Shown here piece after piece: positions 35,883 through 47,260 of a DNA stretch of 64,000 nt; within the stretch, counting starts at the first letter, position 1; each line of letters opens with the position of its first letter. Position numbers and translations under genes: made by a program. The DNA is taken from positions 666,390 to 730,389 of the forward strand of contig WHVA01000001.1 of the NCBI GenBank assembly GCA_015179125.1, in the 5' to 3' direction. The stretch comes from Gautieria morchelliformis (taxonomy: Eukaryota > Basidiomycota > Agaricomycetes > Gomphales > Gomphaceae). The notes under the pieces were generated by a model. The model was not told where the DNA came from and made no database searches. It saw only the letters and a list, made by a program, of their open reading frames with translations.

Positions 35883-37690
35883 GCCACCTGAGGAAAAGAG
35901 CAGTGGATGGGATTGTGGACATGGGGGGGATTAAATAGTAGTGGATGTAACAATGTGGGACTCCGACGTCTTCGAACAAGCTTATGTTTCGCCCACCACG
36001 CTCCGGGACGACGGGAATCCAAATATACAAACGAGCGCTCCGTCGACAGGGTCTTAGGCACCATTCAGCGAATATCTAAAATTACCCAGTTGGCTTGGTG
36101 CCTCAGGCCTCGGGGCTGCTGCTTCGATGGGTGGGCAGCGCCACCCTTCTGCTGAGGCTTCTTGCACTTTTTGACTTGACACCCACGTGCGTTTCAGAGA
36201 CATGTCATGTAATTCCTAGTACAATACCTTCCCCCCGATCTGGGTCTCATGCCGGGCTCCAGGCGCAGGTCTCTGCGTCTGCGTCTGAGCCCAGGCCATG
36301 TGGCTTGTGTAGCCATCTGCCAGTCCAGGCTCGTGCCCACCGCAGTCTGACCCCCCGCCACAGCGAGGTGACGACCCTGAATCCGCTGAGGCGAGAGTGA
36401 TGAACGTATGATGCCAGGATCATGTGGATCTGCCACGGCAAGGGAAAGGCGTTGGGAAGTACCCAATAAGTGCCCAGTAAACAAGGGTGATTGTGACAAC
36501 GAAAACGAGGCAGCGTACTGCATACCAGAATTGTGGGAGTGTGGAAAATGATAAATGAAGCGGAGAAGGCGCTAGCACTTGAATGCCGGGTTGCCCGATG
36601 CGTGCAAAAAATATTGAAATGGAAAACCACAATCACTGTCCGCAGCTTGCGTTAGAGCGAGAAGGGCACGGTGGCACGTGTTAGCCGGCGTTTCAGCTCA
36701 GATGCTACGCGAGCTCAGCCCCCACAGTCGGTATCAGTATGCGTTCCCCGCGCCGTCGGACGTCGTCCCACGGCGGATGGCCCCCATGCCCCATGCAGAT
36801 CAGATCGACGTCCAGCCTGCGACACCATGATATGCTCACGATCACGGGGACTCGTTTTCCACAGTCTAAACACAGTCCCCGCCATCGTCGCGCACGATAT
36901 CGATAGCCGAACATACCGTCGGAGCTCAAATCACACTCTTCCATCAAACAGGAAGTGGAAGGATTAATATCCATGACCCAAACTTGTCCTCCAGGGCTCG
37001 CTCCACAATTGCTCGCAGATTGTGCTGAGTGTTTTACAGTACAGACCATCCCGGAGCCCCTCACACACTCGCTGCTCCTCCATTCACCACAATTAATCCT
37101 CGATCGCGCTGCTCGCGACGCATGTGAAACACGATCGGGGTCTACCTACCACGCCTGCGACGAGATCACTGTTTACCACGAGGAACGGGGAGCACCATCG
37201 AGATATCGGCGTCGACGGCGTGCATGTCCATGTGTCCGCCAATTCGACGCTGTCATCCACGACTCTGCCTATTACCACAGCAATCCCGCCGACAACCCAG
37301 CCTGAGTCACGCCTGCAAATTTTCCCACCAATCCCCTTTCCAAGCCTGAGCGTCGCGCACCACCCGCCGCATCCCGAGGCATACTCATGCTTATCTGTGG
37401 ACCGTGCGCAGACGCACCAATACGGGCCTCGCGCTGCGGCTGCATGGACGAGGACACCCTGCCCTCATGATGCGCCATGCACAGATGCTTCGGGCAGCGT
37501 ACGACTAGCTCCGCACTGATGCCACCGTACAAGACTACAAGACCGTCGCATCCGCGGGACGCAGCGTCCAAGCTCACGGATGACATCCCCAACGCCATAC
37601 TCTACCTTCCCATGGTGTGGAAGCCCTCACAGCTCTGGCAACAGATCACGCACCCACCCCATGCCCCGTGCGCCATGGCCCCTCGCCCAG
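35883..37690. repeat. Spacer part of block copy 1
   Basis: Upstream region of the copy 1 gene and further block DNA, matched by 44391-45788 in copy 2 and 51000-52860 in copy 3. No protein domain is seen; plus- and minus-strand frames here differ between copies in frame and length, arguing against coding. Confidence 0.6.
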
Positions 37691-39070
37691 ACCCACCCAT
37701 ACTCGTGCCAAAGACTACGGGTGCGCTACCTAAAATGCGAACCGCCGTCCCCATCAGTCCGTCATCGCACATACATACATCCATGTGCCATGTGCAGCTC
37801 AAATCCACCGCACCTGTACCAGGCCTCGAATGTCGTCAAAATTTCTCCGATGTGGTAAGTAATCTTCATTACTGTAATCCCGCTTCTGTTGCACGAACTC
37901 ATAATACTCTGCCAGTGTCCTTCAATTCACGTTTATCCCTGTCAGTCACTGTAATGCTGGTTTTTTTATAGCGTGTCGTTCTCAGGCGCCAACGGGTTCA
38001 TTTAAACGTTTCCATCAGCATTGCATGCATCACTGCAGCTTCTGCTCACGATGCACATGAAACGCATACGAAAGCCTGAGCGTCGCGCACCACAGCAAGC
38101 TCGATCTCATACGTACATGACCCGCGCTGCCGCTGCCGCTGCGTGGGCGAGGACGGCCTGCGACGGCCTACGATGCCCCGTGCACACACACGCCTCTGGG
38201 ATGTGCTTTCGGTCTGCGCCGCGCAGGCCTGAAGCGCAGCCAGACACTCCGGACGGTGTACGAGCCCTCACCAACCCTACCGTACAACACCCGCGGGCCG
38301 CGTCGTCCAAGCTCGTGGATGTCCTCCCCCAGCCATGCTCTACCCTCCCATAGTGTTGAAGTCCTCACAGCTCTGGCAACAGATCATGCACCCACCCCGT
38401 GCTTCGTGCGCCGTGCCCATGGCCCAGACCCGCCCATACTCGCGCCAAAGACCACAGGTGCGCTACTTAAAATGGAGCCACCGTCCCCGTCAGTCCGTCA
38501 CCACAGACACATGCATCCATGTGCCATGTGCAGCTCAACCACTCCACCGGGTCTCGACTCTCGTCAAAGCGTCTCCGATATGGTAGGTAACCTTCATTAC
38601 TGTAATCTCCCTTCTGTTGCACGAACTCACAATACACTGCCAGTGCCCCCAATTCAAGACAGTTAATGCTGGTGTTGAAAGGGCATCCACCTCGGAGGCC
38701 GGGAGTTCATTTAACACATTTCCATCAGCGGTGCATGCATCACTGCAGTTTCTGTTCACGATGCGCATGAAACGTGGATGAGGGCTCCTGTGTTTCAAGC
38801 CTACATAGCCAGCGGTGCATGCAGCGCCCTGTGTCGGTATGGAACCACCGTCCCCGTCGGCCCGTCACTGCACACACATGCATCCATGTGCCATGTGCAG
38901 CTCGAATCCACCGCACCTGCACCTGCACTGGGCCTCGACTCTGGTCAAAAATTCTCCGATGTGGTAAGTAACCTTCATTACTGTAATCCCGCTTCTGTTC
39001 CACGAACTTATAATACTCTGCCAGTGCCCTTCAATTCACGTTTGTCACTGGTAGTCAATGCTGGTTAGTA
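37691..39070 (+). repeat. Tandem units with intron-like segments, copy 1
   Basis: Three units share an ACCGTCCCC..GTCAGTCCGTC start, a CATCCATGTGCCATGTGCAG stretch and then a segment that looks like an intron. That segment starts GTAAGT (GTAGGT in one) and ends CTCTGCCAG (CACTGCCAG in one), about 61 bp long, at 37855-37915, 38583-38643 and 38964-39024. Further units occur at 49020, 49388 and 53393. The flanking sequence has no conserved frame. Confidence 0.7.
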
Positions 39071-40880
39071 AAGAGCGTGGATCCTTACCATCCTTCCATC
39101 ACTGTTGCACCACTGCAGCTTCTGCTCGCGATGCGCTTTAAACGCGGACGAGGGCTCCTGTGTTTCAAGCCTGCGTAGCCAGCTGTGCATGCAGCGCCCT
39201 TTCGGACCCCAAATTATATGCAGACAAGTCACTTGCACGTAAGAGGTCTGACATGCGGGACCAAGGACATGCTCGATGGGGTTAATCTCCGGGCTCCACG
39301 AGGAACAGGTAGCACCATCGAGATATCGACCCTGCGTCTATAGCAACGCCGTGCATGTGCATGTGTCCGCCCATTTGACGCTGCCTCCCATGTTTGTCGA
39401 CTGTTCTGCATATTATCACAGCACGCCTGAGGATGCTCAAGCCTGGAAATCCCTCTCGTAAATCGACACCACCACCGTGGACGTCATGACAAGGGACACG
39501 CATGCACCGGCCGCATTCCAGAGGCATTCCAAGGCATACCTATTCATGCGTGCAACCCGCGCGGAACATTACGCCTGACGCCGATTCCACACTACACAAG
39601 CACAATCGCTACCGCCTGGTCCAAGTCCTTATAATGCCACGGTTCACTCGCCTCCACTGTCCATCCGCCTGTCTCGCAGCTTCATCCACGGAATATATAG
39701 ACCTACTCTCGACAGCCGACACGCCCTCAGCCTGCGACGCATGGCCTTCTTTCCCTGTGCATGATATGCAGCGGCATGGCGATGTCCGTGTCCGAAAACG
39801 CCCACACATTGGTGTCTGTCTGTAAATGGCCTTCGGGACTTGCGTGCGTCTGGGACCGTGTCTGCCAATAAATCTGTATTGCATATACGTCGAACGCGCA
39901 TCCCTCCCGTTCTGGGCGGCCCAAGCTTAGTGCACCCGTCACAGAGTCAGGCTGGTCGCTTCCCTCTAACTAGTGCCATGGGGTTGCCCCAGGCCCTGCA
40001 TGAATTACAAGTATTACCGGTACACAGATTGGTTGCAAAGGCGGCTGAGCAGCGTGGCAGCAGCCAGATGGGCCCAATGTGCACGTTTCAACGACTTCAC
40101 CGACGGCGCTGCCCCAAAATGTGCGTGGCTCAGCGTGCAGAAAACGGCCCAAAGCAGAAACGGCTCAAGAGGGATGTTTCAACCAGCCTTTTCGCGCCGT
40201 TTTTCGCCACCGTTTAGGTCCCTCGGTCCGTTCTACTAGTATCCCACCACTCGTGGATAACCCTCCCCCCCCGGATAAACCATCCACATCCACACGAGCC
40301 GATGATTTTGGAGCTGCTGGCGAGATTTTGATCAGCACTCCATTGGGGCTCGCAGTGTTTAATCCAGCTCTCCGCCAGAGTAATCCCAGCATCTCACTAT
40401 TCAGCACGACACCCAGGATCGAGCACGGCTGGCGGACCGTCCGCTCTGGCCTGTCCGCTCCCAGGACGAAATTACAGGCCACTTCCTCTCCTGGACCTTG
40501 TCATCTGTCCGGGGGTCCGCCGCGATGTAGACAAGGAAGCAATATGCCCCCGGCTACATCTCCTGGTACATATATTTCTTCACGAGCAATGCCTACTCAT
40601 TCCGCACCGAGGAGCGCCTCATCGTCTTTGGAACCAGCCGCCAGCTCGAAGCTCCGCCTGTCGTCCGCCAGAACAACCATTGGCGGGCAAAATATTTGTG
40701 CTCATTCCTTCTCACAAGGAACAGACTGCCTCGTGGTCGCCAGGGACGGCATGCTTCTGCAGCCATTTGCGGACCTGCCGTGGAGACAGTGTCTGCATAA
40801 TGGCTCGGAAATGATATATTATACGGTCAATTAACAAACGGGGATTAAGTTAGACATACCGTCTTGATGGAAGATCAATG
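39071..40880. repeat. Distal part of block copy 1
   Basis: 39225-39480 resembles 37140-37330 of the same block (an internal duplication). 39470-39640 is shared by all copies. 39700-40880 is shared with copy 3 (54130-55300) but missing from copy 2. Minus-strand frames such as 40482-40165 are not conserved in frame between the copies. No gene is called. Confidence 0.6.
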
Positions 40881-41109
40881 GCCCAAATTCAGGAGGTGAT
40901 CGATGTAGAACGAAGGAGTATTTTTTTAGGGGCTTTCAGTCCTGAGGTGGATGAGATCACTTAGGTGTAGGAGCATGTTATCTAGTTCAAACTGGTAGAA
41001 ATAATTGTCAAGTTCTTCTACAGGAATGTATCCCTGATGAACATGTACATCAGGTACACATGGACAAGTTTTACGGCGGTAGGGGACGCGTGTCATAGCA
41101 TGCGCGTTA
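40881..41109. other. Short junction between block copy 1 and the inverted-repeat arm
   Basis: Includes a plus-strand LTR-like TTTTTTTAGG near 40921 and AT-rich sequence. No gene or repeat border could be fixed. Confidence 0.3.
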
Positions 41110-42420
41110 TCTCTTTCCCTCGGCTTGGCGTGACGCCCGTCGCTGTGAGCAGGTCGATGCGCGTTGTCCCGTCGTCGTCGTGGCCGCCCTTCTTGGTTAT
41201 CTATCATTCTCGAGCTGTGCTCTTCTCTTCTGGCCTATCCGCCATTCATTACACAAATGACCTCCTTCTTGATTCTTCTCATCGTCTGACACGTCCACGA
41301 CTGAAAAAAATACCTAATAATATATATCACGTCTCAGCAAGCTGGGACACTTTTTACCAATTAACATTCGGACACGCCTCCACGGACACACATGAATGCT
41401 ATGTCTTCGAATGTCTTTTCCACGTTGGGCACTGCAGTTAGAAGTATACAATCTATTTACTACTGTGTGGCTACTTTACAATATCCAAGCCGGCTGTGCG
41501 AATCGAGCTTCCTCTCCTCCGGAACGATGAGGTTAAAAGCATGAGGCGAACAACATGGTACACATCGGAACACCACAACCGCAGGATACAGAGGCATATG
41601 GAGCGGATCTGCGAGAGCCTTGATGCATGATGCAGCGTTTTTTGATAAGTTGGAGTGGGAATGGGCGGGAATGCGGGTGTGCGGTATGATACAGTGAGGA
41701 GGGTAGATTCGGAACGAATAGCGGGGAAACGGCTGGAAAAGCAGCGAGAGCGACGATAGTGTGGAAAATTGAAAAACAAAGATAGCACAAGACAAAAAAA
41801 AGAAAAAGAAAAAGATAATTGTCGACACACGAACAGCACAGCACAACGGGCGCACAGCGCAGGGCGCAATGTCCGAACACCGACAAGGTTGAGGCGAGCT
41901 TTTGTACAGGCATGACACACCATGCATCGGTCAGCGTTGCCCGCTCCACAGCCAAAAAGGATATAAAAAATAAAGGCACAGTGATGCTGCAAAGACCCAA
42001 ACACACCCAGGAGCCAGGGCAACAAAGGCGCAGCGCGACCGGCGCACGCACGTCAATCCTGATTCCTCTGCCTCAGGCCCGGACCCGCCGCCGTCAAAAG
42101 AAAAAGAAAAAGGGGGAGACGGGATGCGTGGGACGAACACAGAACACGAACGAGGAGAAGAGAATGAGAATAAGAGTGCGGGGAATGTGGAATTCTCAAG
42201 GATCTTGGTTGTCGTCGTGTCTGTCGGCGTCCTTGGGCCCTTTTCCACTGGTAGGGGGTGCTAGTAGATGGGTTGACGGATAACAGGTGTGCCAGATTCT
42301 GGGGCTGTCGTAAAGGTGAAAAAGTCATATATTCAGGGTATTATTCTAAAGCTGCAATAGACAGTCTATCTGCCATTGCCTGCGTGGGTGTCGCCAGGGA
42401 CATTCGGCAACGTTCTCAAA
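41110..42420 (-). repeat. Inverted-repeat arm 2 (partner at about 21275-22680)
   Basis: Reverse-complement match to 21275-22680. At 41115-41140 it still carries the last codons and stop of the alpha-amylase (CTCGGCTTGGCGTGA), now without the rest of that gene. Towards 42420 it runs into the 3' end of the copy 2 proline-rich gene. This arm therefore joins an amylase tail to the block repeat, as in the arrangement at 21.3-22.7 kb. Confidence 0.78.
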
Positions 42421-44390
42421 ACTTACCGCTATAAACGCGGTGAATACTGCTTGCTCCCTCTCCTCCTTGCTCACCTCCGCATCGCACTCCTCGCATACCC
42501 ACCGCATCTGCTCCAGCGTCATCCCCAACCCCATCCTCCACTCCACGCCATTCTCCCGCTCCATCACCACCTTTCAAATGGTGGTGCTGTCGTCGTCCCA
42601 CCCGCCCCACGGATGCCCGGTGCCGCCCCCACTCCCACTGGCGACTGGGCCACCCCCACTCCCACTCGCATGCGCACCGCCCCCACTCCCACCCGCGACC
42701 GCGCCGCCTCCCCTCCTGCTCGCGACGGCACTGCCGCTGCGCCGACTCCCCCACACCTCGCCCGTGTCTATACGCCTATAGCCGACGCCCGCCCCGTACC
42801 CGGGCACTGCCGACAAATATTGGCCATAGAGCATCACACCGGGGACCGTGCCCGGCTGCTGCACCGTGTTCGGCACGCTAGGCAGGTCGGCCGGCGGCCC
42901 CTGCGCCGGCGGACCTGCCCGGGGTGCTGGTCTGCTGCTGTTGCGGCCGCCGGGGGGGTCCGCATTGGGGTTGCGGTGGCAGACGGTGGTGGAGGGGTTG
43001 GTGACGGTGGCGGAGGGGTTGGTCGCAGTGGGGTTAGCGAAAGGGACGGGGACTGGCGGCCACCCGTGTGTGGGCAGCGTGCCCGTGTAGGGCTGTTCGG
43101 ACATCGCCGCGTCCGTCGGCATGGGCAGTCGCGTCGCGTCTAGCCAGGCGGTGGGGGCGGGGGTGTATTGGGCATTGGGGCGAGTGTACCCCGCATTATA
43201 ATCATAGCGCTGCTGCGGCTGGGCATACCCGCTTGTGTCCATGGCGGACCCCGGGGCGGACAGGTGGGCCTCTGCGCTCATTCTCAGCCTGGATATCGGC
43301 ATCAGCGAGCGCATCGGGTCATAATTCCGGGCGGTGGGGGCGGCGGTGTGTGGGGCCTCGAGTGTACCCTGCGGCCGCGGACATGGCCGGACCCGGGCTT
43401 GTGCTCGCACTTGCCCACTTGCCCACTTCATCGCCCGCGCGGTACGGCAACGGCGAACGCGGAAACGTGACGTACGGAGGCGGCGGCCCAGCGCGAACTC
43501 GGAGCCTCCACCGGTGGATGCGATAGGACCGCTCCAGCTGAGAAGCCGATACAGGGCCCCACACAGACCCCCATGCCAGTCCAGGCACGGCATCCGGCCG
43601 CGGGCGTGGCACGGGCAAGGGATACGGAGTATGCTGGCGCCTGATGCGGGGGGATGTAGGCACTGGGGCTATGGGCGTCGGCATTCGAGCATAGGTGGCT
43701 TGTATGCGCGCGTTTTCGGTGTTGGTGTGGGTGGGGTCTGGGGTGGGGAAGGCACGTCAGTTGGGGTGAAAAGATGGAAGCGGCGCGGTGCACAAGAAAG
43801 GCAGAAAGCAGAAAAAATGAGGGAGAAATGATGGGGGAGTCGTGGCAGCTGCCAGCGTTGGAGAGATGGAAAGCAGGAGATGGGAATGGGAAAGGACACG
43901 CACATTGTGCCCCAGGCGCAGGAGCGCCATCTGGCATATGACCGGTGCTCTTCAAGGCAAGATTTGCGAGGCATTCAGGGCAGTGGAGGGAAAGGAAGTT
44001 GTCGGGACCCATGTCCAGGACAGCGCCCTGTAGGGGTGGGGCATATATGTGAGGCGTGTCAGCGTGCGCATCGACTGTTGGAGCGTGGCTGGGCCCCGAC
44101 AGCCCCTTGCCCGTATCGGCATCGTCCTTGTTGTCCACCATGGGGTCGGCGGGCATGTACCCCTGCTCTGTGTGGAGGGCAGTCGTGTCGATGCCACCGG
44201 GGTCTAACCCGGGGGGTGGCGGCGACGGAGGATGGTCAGTTGCGGGTCCTGGGGACAGATTCAGCACGCGCCACACGGATTTTGCGAAGATGGAAAGGGA
44301 CGTACCCTGAGGCATATTGTCCGCGAAGGGATCAGTGTATTGGATGGAGAACCAGGGTGGCAAGTGTGTGGGAGGGCGCGTTGGAGACAT
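42346..44390 (-). pseudogene. Proline-rich protein gene of the block repeat, copy 2
   Basis: Same organisation as copy 1: ATG at 44390 (MSPTRPPTHLPPW), an intron after NMPQ, a second exon with the CPEC segment (about 43960-44000) and a third exon from about 43737. Exon 3 changes frame near 43600 and continues in another frame through SMDTSGYAQPQQR-like residues, MSEQPYTGTLPTHGWPP, a Gly/Ser-rich low-complexity part and DDDSTTI (about 42574). The frame 42570-42346 then gives EQMRWVCEECDAEVSKEERE followed by a GTAAGT donor. The next possible exon, PYQWKRAQGRRQTRRQPR, is in the inverted-repeat arm at about 42220-42260. The gene is therefore longer than in copy 1 but shifted in frame at least once. 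Confidence 0.55.
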
Positions 44391-45788
44391 GCCACCTGAG
44401 GAAAAGAGCAGTGGATGGGATTGTGGACATGGGGGGGATTAAATAGTAGTGGACGTAATACAATGTGGGACTCCGACGTCTTCGAACAAGCTTATGTTTT
44501 GCCCACCACGCTCCGGGACGACGGGAATCCAAATATACAACGAGCGCTCCGTCGACAGGGTCTAGGCACCATTCAGCGATTATCTAAATCACCGACTCTC
44601 TTCCTTCCAAAGTGCTACTTCAAAGGGCGTGCAGCGCCACCTTCGTGCCAAGGCTTCTTCAATCGGGGCACTTTTTGACTTGACAACCGCATGCGTTTCA
44701 GACACGCCATGGAATTTCTAGTACAATACATCCCCCCCCGATCTGGGTCTCGTGCCGGCGCTCCAGGCGCAGGTCTCTGCGTCTGCATCTGAGCCCAGGC
44801 TATGTGGCTTGCATATCCATCTGCCAGTGCCAGCTCGCCATCGCTATCTGACCGCCCGCCACAACGAGGTGACGACCCCGCTATGGCGAATCCGCTAAGC
44901 GTGATGAACGTGTGGGCCAGGATCATATGACTCTGCCACGGCAAGGGGGAGTGGTAAATAAGTGCCCGGTAAACGAGATCGATGATAGAATTGTGGAAGC
45001 GTGGCAATGATAAATGGAGCGAAGACGTGCAGCGTGGAGAGGTTTCTCGACTCGCATCTAAGAATTGTGAGAAGGCTTAAATAAAAATAGGTCGCCCAAT
45101 GCGTGGCAAAAGATATTGAAATGGAAAACCACAATCACTGTCCGCAGCTTGCGTTAGAGAGAAGAGCTCGCAGGCGCATGTTAGCCAACGTTTCAGCTCA
45201 GATGCTACGCGATCTCAGCCCCCACAGTCAGTATCAGTATGCGTTCCCCGCGCCGTCGGATGTCGTCCCGCGGTGGATGGGCCCCATGCCCCATCCAGAT
45301 CAGATGATCAGATCGATGCCCAGCCTGCAACACCACGACATGCTCACGAGCACAGGGACTCGTTTTCCACAGTCTAAACACAGTCCCCGCAATCGTCGCG
45401 GACGATATCGATAGCCGCACATACGGGCAGAGCTCAAATCACACTCTCCCATCAAACAGCAAGTGGAAGGATTAATCTCGCTCCATGACCCAAACTCGTC
45501 CTCCAGGGCTCACTCCACGTTTATCGCTATCGCTCGCAGGTTGTGCTGCTTGTTCTACAGTACAGACCATCCCGGCGATCATTTTCATCAACCCCTCACA
45601 CATTCGGTGCCCTTCCCATTCATCACAATTAATCCTCAATCACGCTGCTCGCGACGCATGTGAACCGCGATCTGGGTCTACCTACCACGCCTGCGACGAG
45701 ATCACTGTTTACCATGAGGAACAGGGAGCACCATTGAGATATCGGCGTCGACGGCGTGCATGTCCATGTGTCCGCCCATTCGACACTG
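42421..45788. repeat. Block repeat copy 2, left part
   Basis: Direct match to 34080-37260 of copy 1, about 8.5 kb apart. The match is broken at 45788, inside a word that reads CGACGCTGTC in copy 1, by the LTR-bounded element that starts at 45789, and resumes at 48395. Confidence 0.85.
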
Positions 45789-45974
45789 TGTAAAGAAGTG
45801 GATTCAGAGGGGGGGGGTCCACAAGACCCCACTGTATAGTAGTGCGTGGGAACCGCCGGCGGTTCCCCAGCTTCATCTTTACCTGTCACCGTCACTACGT
45901 AGCATCTGAATTACCACAAACTGGTTGAATTCAGCGTGCCCTTGTGATAAACAGGTATCAAGCCACTCTTGAAC
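45789..45974 (+). repeat. Left LTR of the hairpin-chain element
   Basis: Its first 95 bp are almost identical to the right LTR, with later indels. It contains a perfect 20-bp palindrome at 45848-45867 (GGGAACCGCC and its complement) and a GGGGTC..GACCCC hairpin. The right end is set approximately by alignment. Confidence 0.7.
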
Positions 45975-45977
45975 CTT

Positions 45978-46238
45978 CTGCAGTCTTTTAAAAAAAGACT
46001 GCAGTGCAGACGGCGGTTCGCCGTTGAGAACGCTGTCGCCGCGATGTTTTCATCGCGGGAATATTCCGAGTCCGAGTTGGACTCGATGATGGAGAGGAGG
46101 AAGGGACGGCTCACTCGCTGGGTGAAGGCATGCGAGATGACGCCCAGCGAGGCGTGGTTCTGGGCAGAGGCCAGTGAGGAGCGTTGGCAAAGCCTCTGCA
46201 GGGCCATGGACGAACGCGATGGCGTCCCTCTGGGACGC
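45978..46238 (+). repeat. 5' hairpin series of the LTR-bounded element
   Basis: Perfect stems in a row: 45978-45989 with 45993-46004 (12 bp), 46010-46015 with 46019-46024, 46039-46046 with 46051-46058, 46067-46073 with 46079-46085, 46114-46122 with 46143-46151 (9 bp), and 46222-46228 with 46232-46238. All were checked base by base. Loops are mostly 3-5 bases. Confidence 0.85.
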
Positions 46239-46419
46239 ATCCACGCGCCACGGCACCTCCAGCACCCTCAGGCCTTCCAGCAGCTGGCCAGACAGGTCGG
46301 CCACGCTGTGCGTGATGTGCGACGTGATGCTGCACTCATCGACGCCGCCTCCACCGCCCACACCGCGCATCCGCGCTCTAGGTTGCCCCAGGCGCACACG
46401 GACGACAGCGAATGGGAAC

Positions 46420-47253
46420 GGTGGTGCATGCTCCCTGGAGCATGCATCCACCTCTGGGGGCCCTCCAGAGGCCCCCAGAACCGGCCAAACGTCGTGAACG
46501 CCGCGCCTGGCGCCCGCGGCCATCCACCCTCGCCTGCGGCCCCAGGGGCCGCCCTGCTCGTTCCCAGCGAGTGGGAAAGGTGGTGCATGCTCCTTGGAGC
46601 ATGCATCCACCTCTGGGGCCCTCCAGAGGCCCCCAGAGTCGGCCAGACGCCGCGCCCGGCGCGCAGCGTCATCCGCGGTCGCGCGCGGCCCCAGGCGCCA
46701 TCCCGGCCGCCCTGCTCGCTCCCAGCGAGCGGGAACGGTGGTGCACGCTCTGTAGAGCGTGCATCCACCTCTGGGGACCCTCCAGAGGTCCCCAGAGCCG
46801 CCCAGATGTCGCGCACGCCACGCCCGGCACGCAACGACATCCACCCGCCCCAGAGCGCGCCCCGGCTGCCCCGCTCGTTCCCAGCGAGTGGGAATGGGGC
46901 TGCACGTCCCAAAGGACGTGCACCCACCGCTGGGAGCCCTCAAGGGGCCCCCAGAGGTCGCCAGGCGCCGCGAAAGCCGCGCCCGCAGCGCCACTCCGCC
47001 CGCCCTCGCTCGCGGCCGCATCCAGGGCCGCCCCCGTCAGCGGCGGGTGCCACGCGGCACACCGGGTCCGCAGCAGACACCCAGGCTGCTAGGGCTCCCT
47101 GCCGCGTGCCAGGGCCGGCCCACCGCCGCGTCAGCGTTCGCGCGCGGGCCCAGAGGCGGTCCCGGCCGCCCTGCTCCCTCCTGTCAAGGGGGAGGGTGCG
47201 GCACGCCCCAAGGGGCGTGCATCCGCACCTGGGGACCCACCAAAGGTCCCCAG
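46420..47253 (+). repeat. 159-bp tandem repeat with two conserved hairpins per unit
   Basis: Units start their first hairpin at 46425, 46584, 46742, 46901 and 47201 (steps 159, 158, 159, then 300). Hairpin 1 pairs: 46425-46434 with 46437-46446, 46584-46593 with 46596-46605, 46742-46751 with 46754-46763, 46901-46909 with 46914-46922, and 47201-47209 with 47212-47220. Hairpin 2 pairs: 46454-46462 with 46470-46478, 46771-46779 with 46787-46795, and 47229-47237 with 47245-47253; the second and fourth units pair with a bulge or a mismatch. Stem sequences differ between units, but both arms change together. A third short stem (46537-46543 with 46545-46551) lies between units 1 and 2. Confidence 0.85.
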
Positions 47254-47260
47254 AAGCTCC

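Larger units (their letters stand above)
34040..40880. repeat. Large block repeat, copy 1
   Basis: The block matches, in the same order and direction, copy 2 (about 42420-45788 plus 48395-50190) and in part copy 3 (about 50820-55300). Landmarks shared by all three: an ATCCAAATATACAA-like word (36017, 44527, 51122), the GCTGCTCGCGACGCA word (about 37108, 45645, 52640) and CCGCCTGGTCCAAGTCC (39614, 50068, 54033). Copy 1 carries the proline-rich gene remnant, spacer DNA, tandem intron-like units and a distal part (39840-40880) shared with copy 3 only. Its left end stops abruptly near 34040, inside the gene's 3' part. Confidence 0.85.

Noticed and set aside
40165-40482. Minus-strand gene in the distal block part
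   Set aside because: The corresponding stretch in copy 3 (54660-54940) is open in different frames and contains stops, so there is no sign of protein conservation.
40921-40932. Terminator or poly(A)-type signal at the T-rich run
   Set aside because: A simple run of T without any associated gene. Nothing supports a function.
46420-47253. CRISPR-like array
   Set aside because: The repeat is a 159-bp unit in a fungal LTR-bounded element, without short identical repeats separated by unique spacers and without cas genes.
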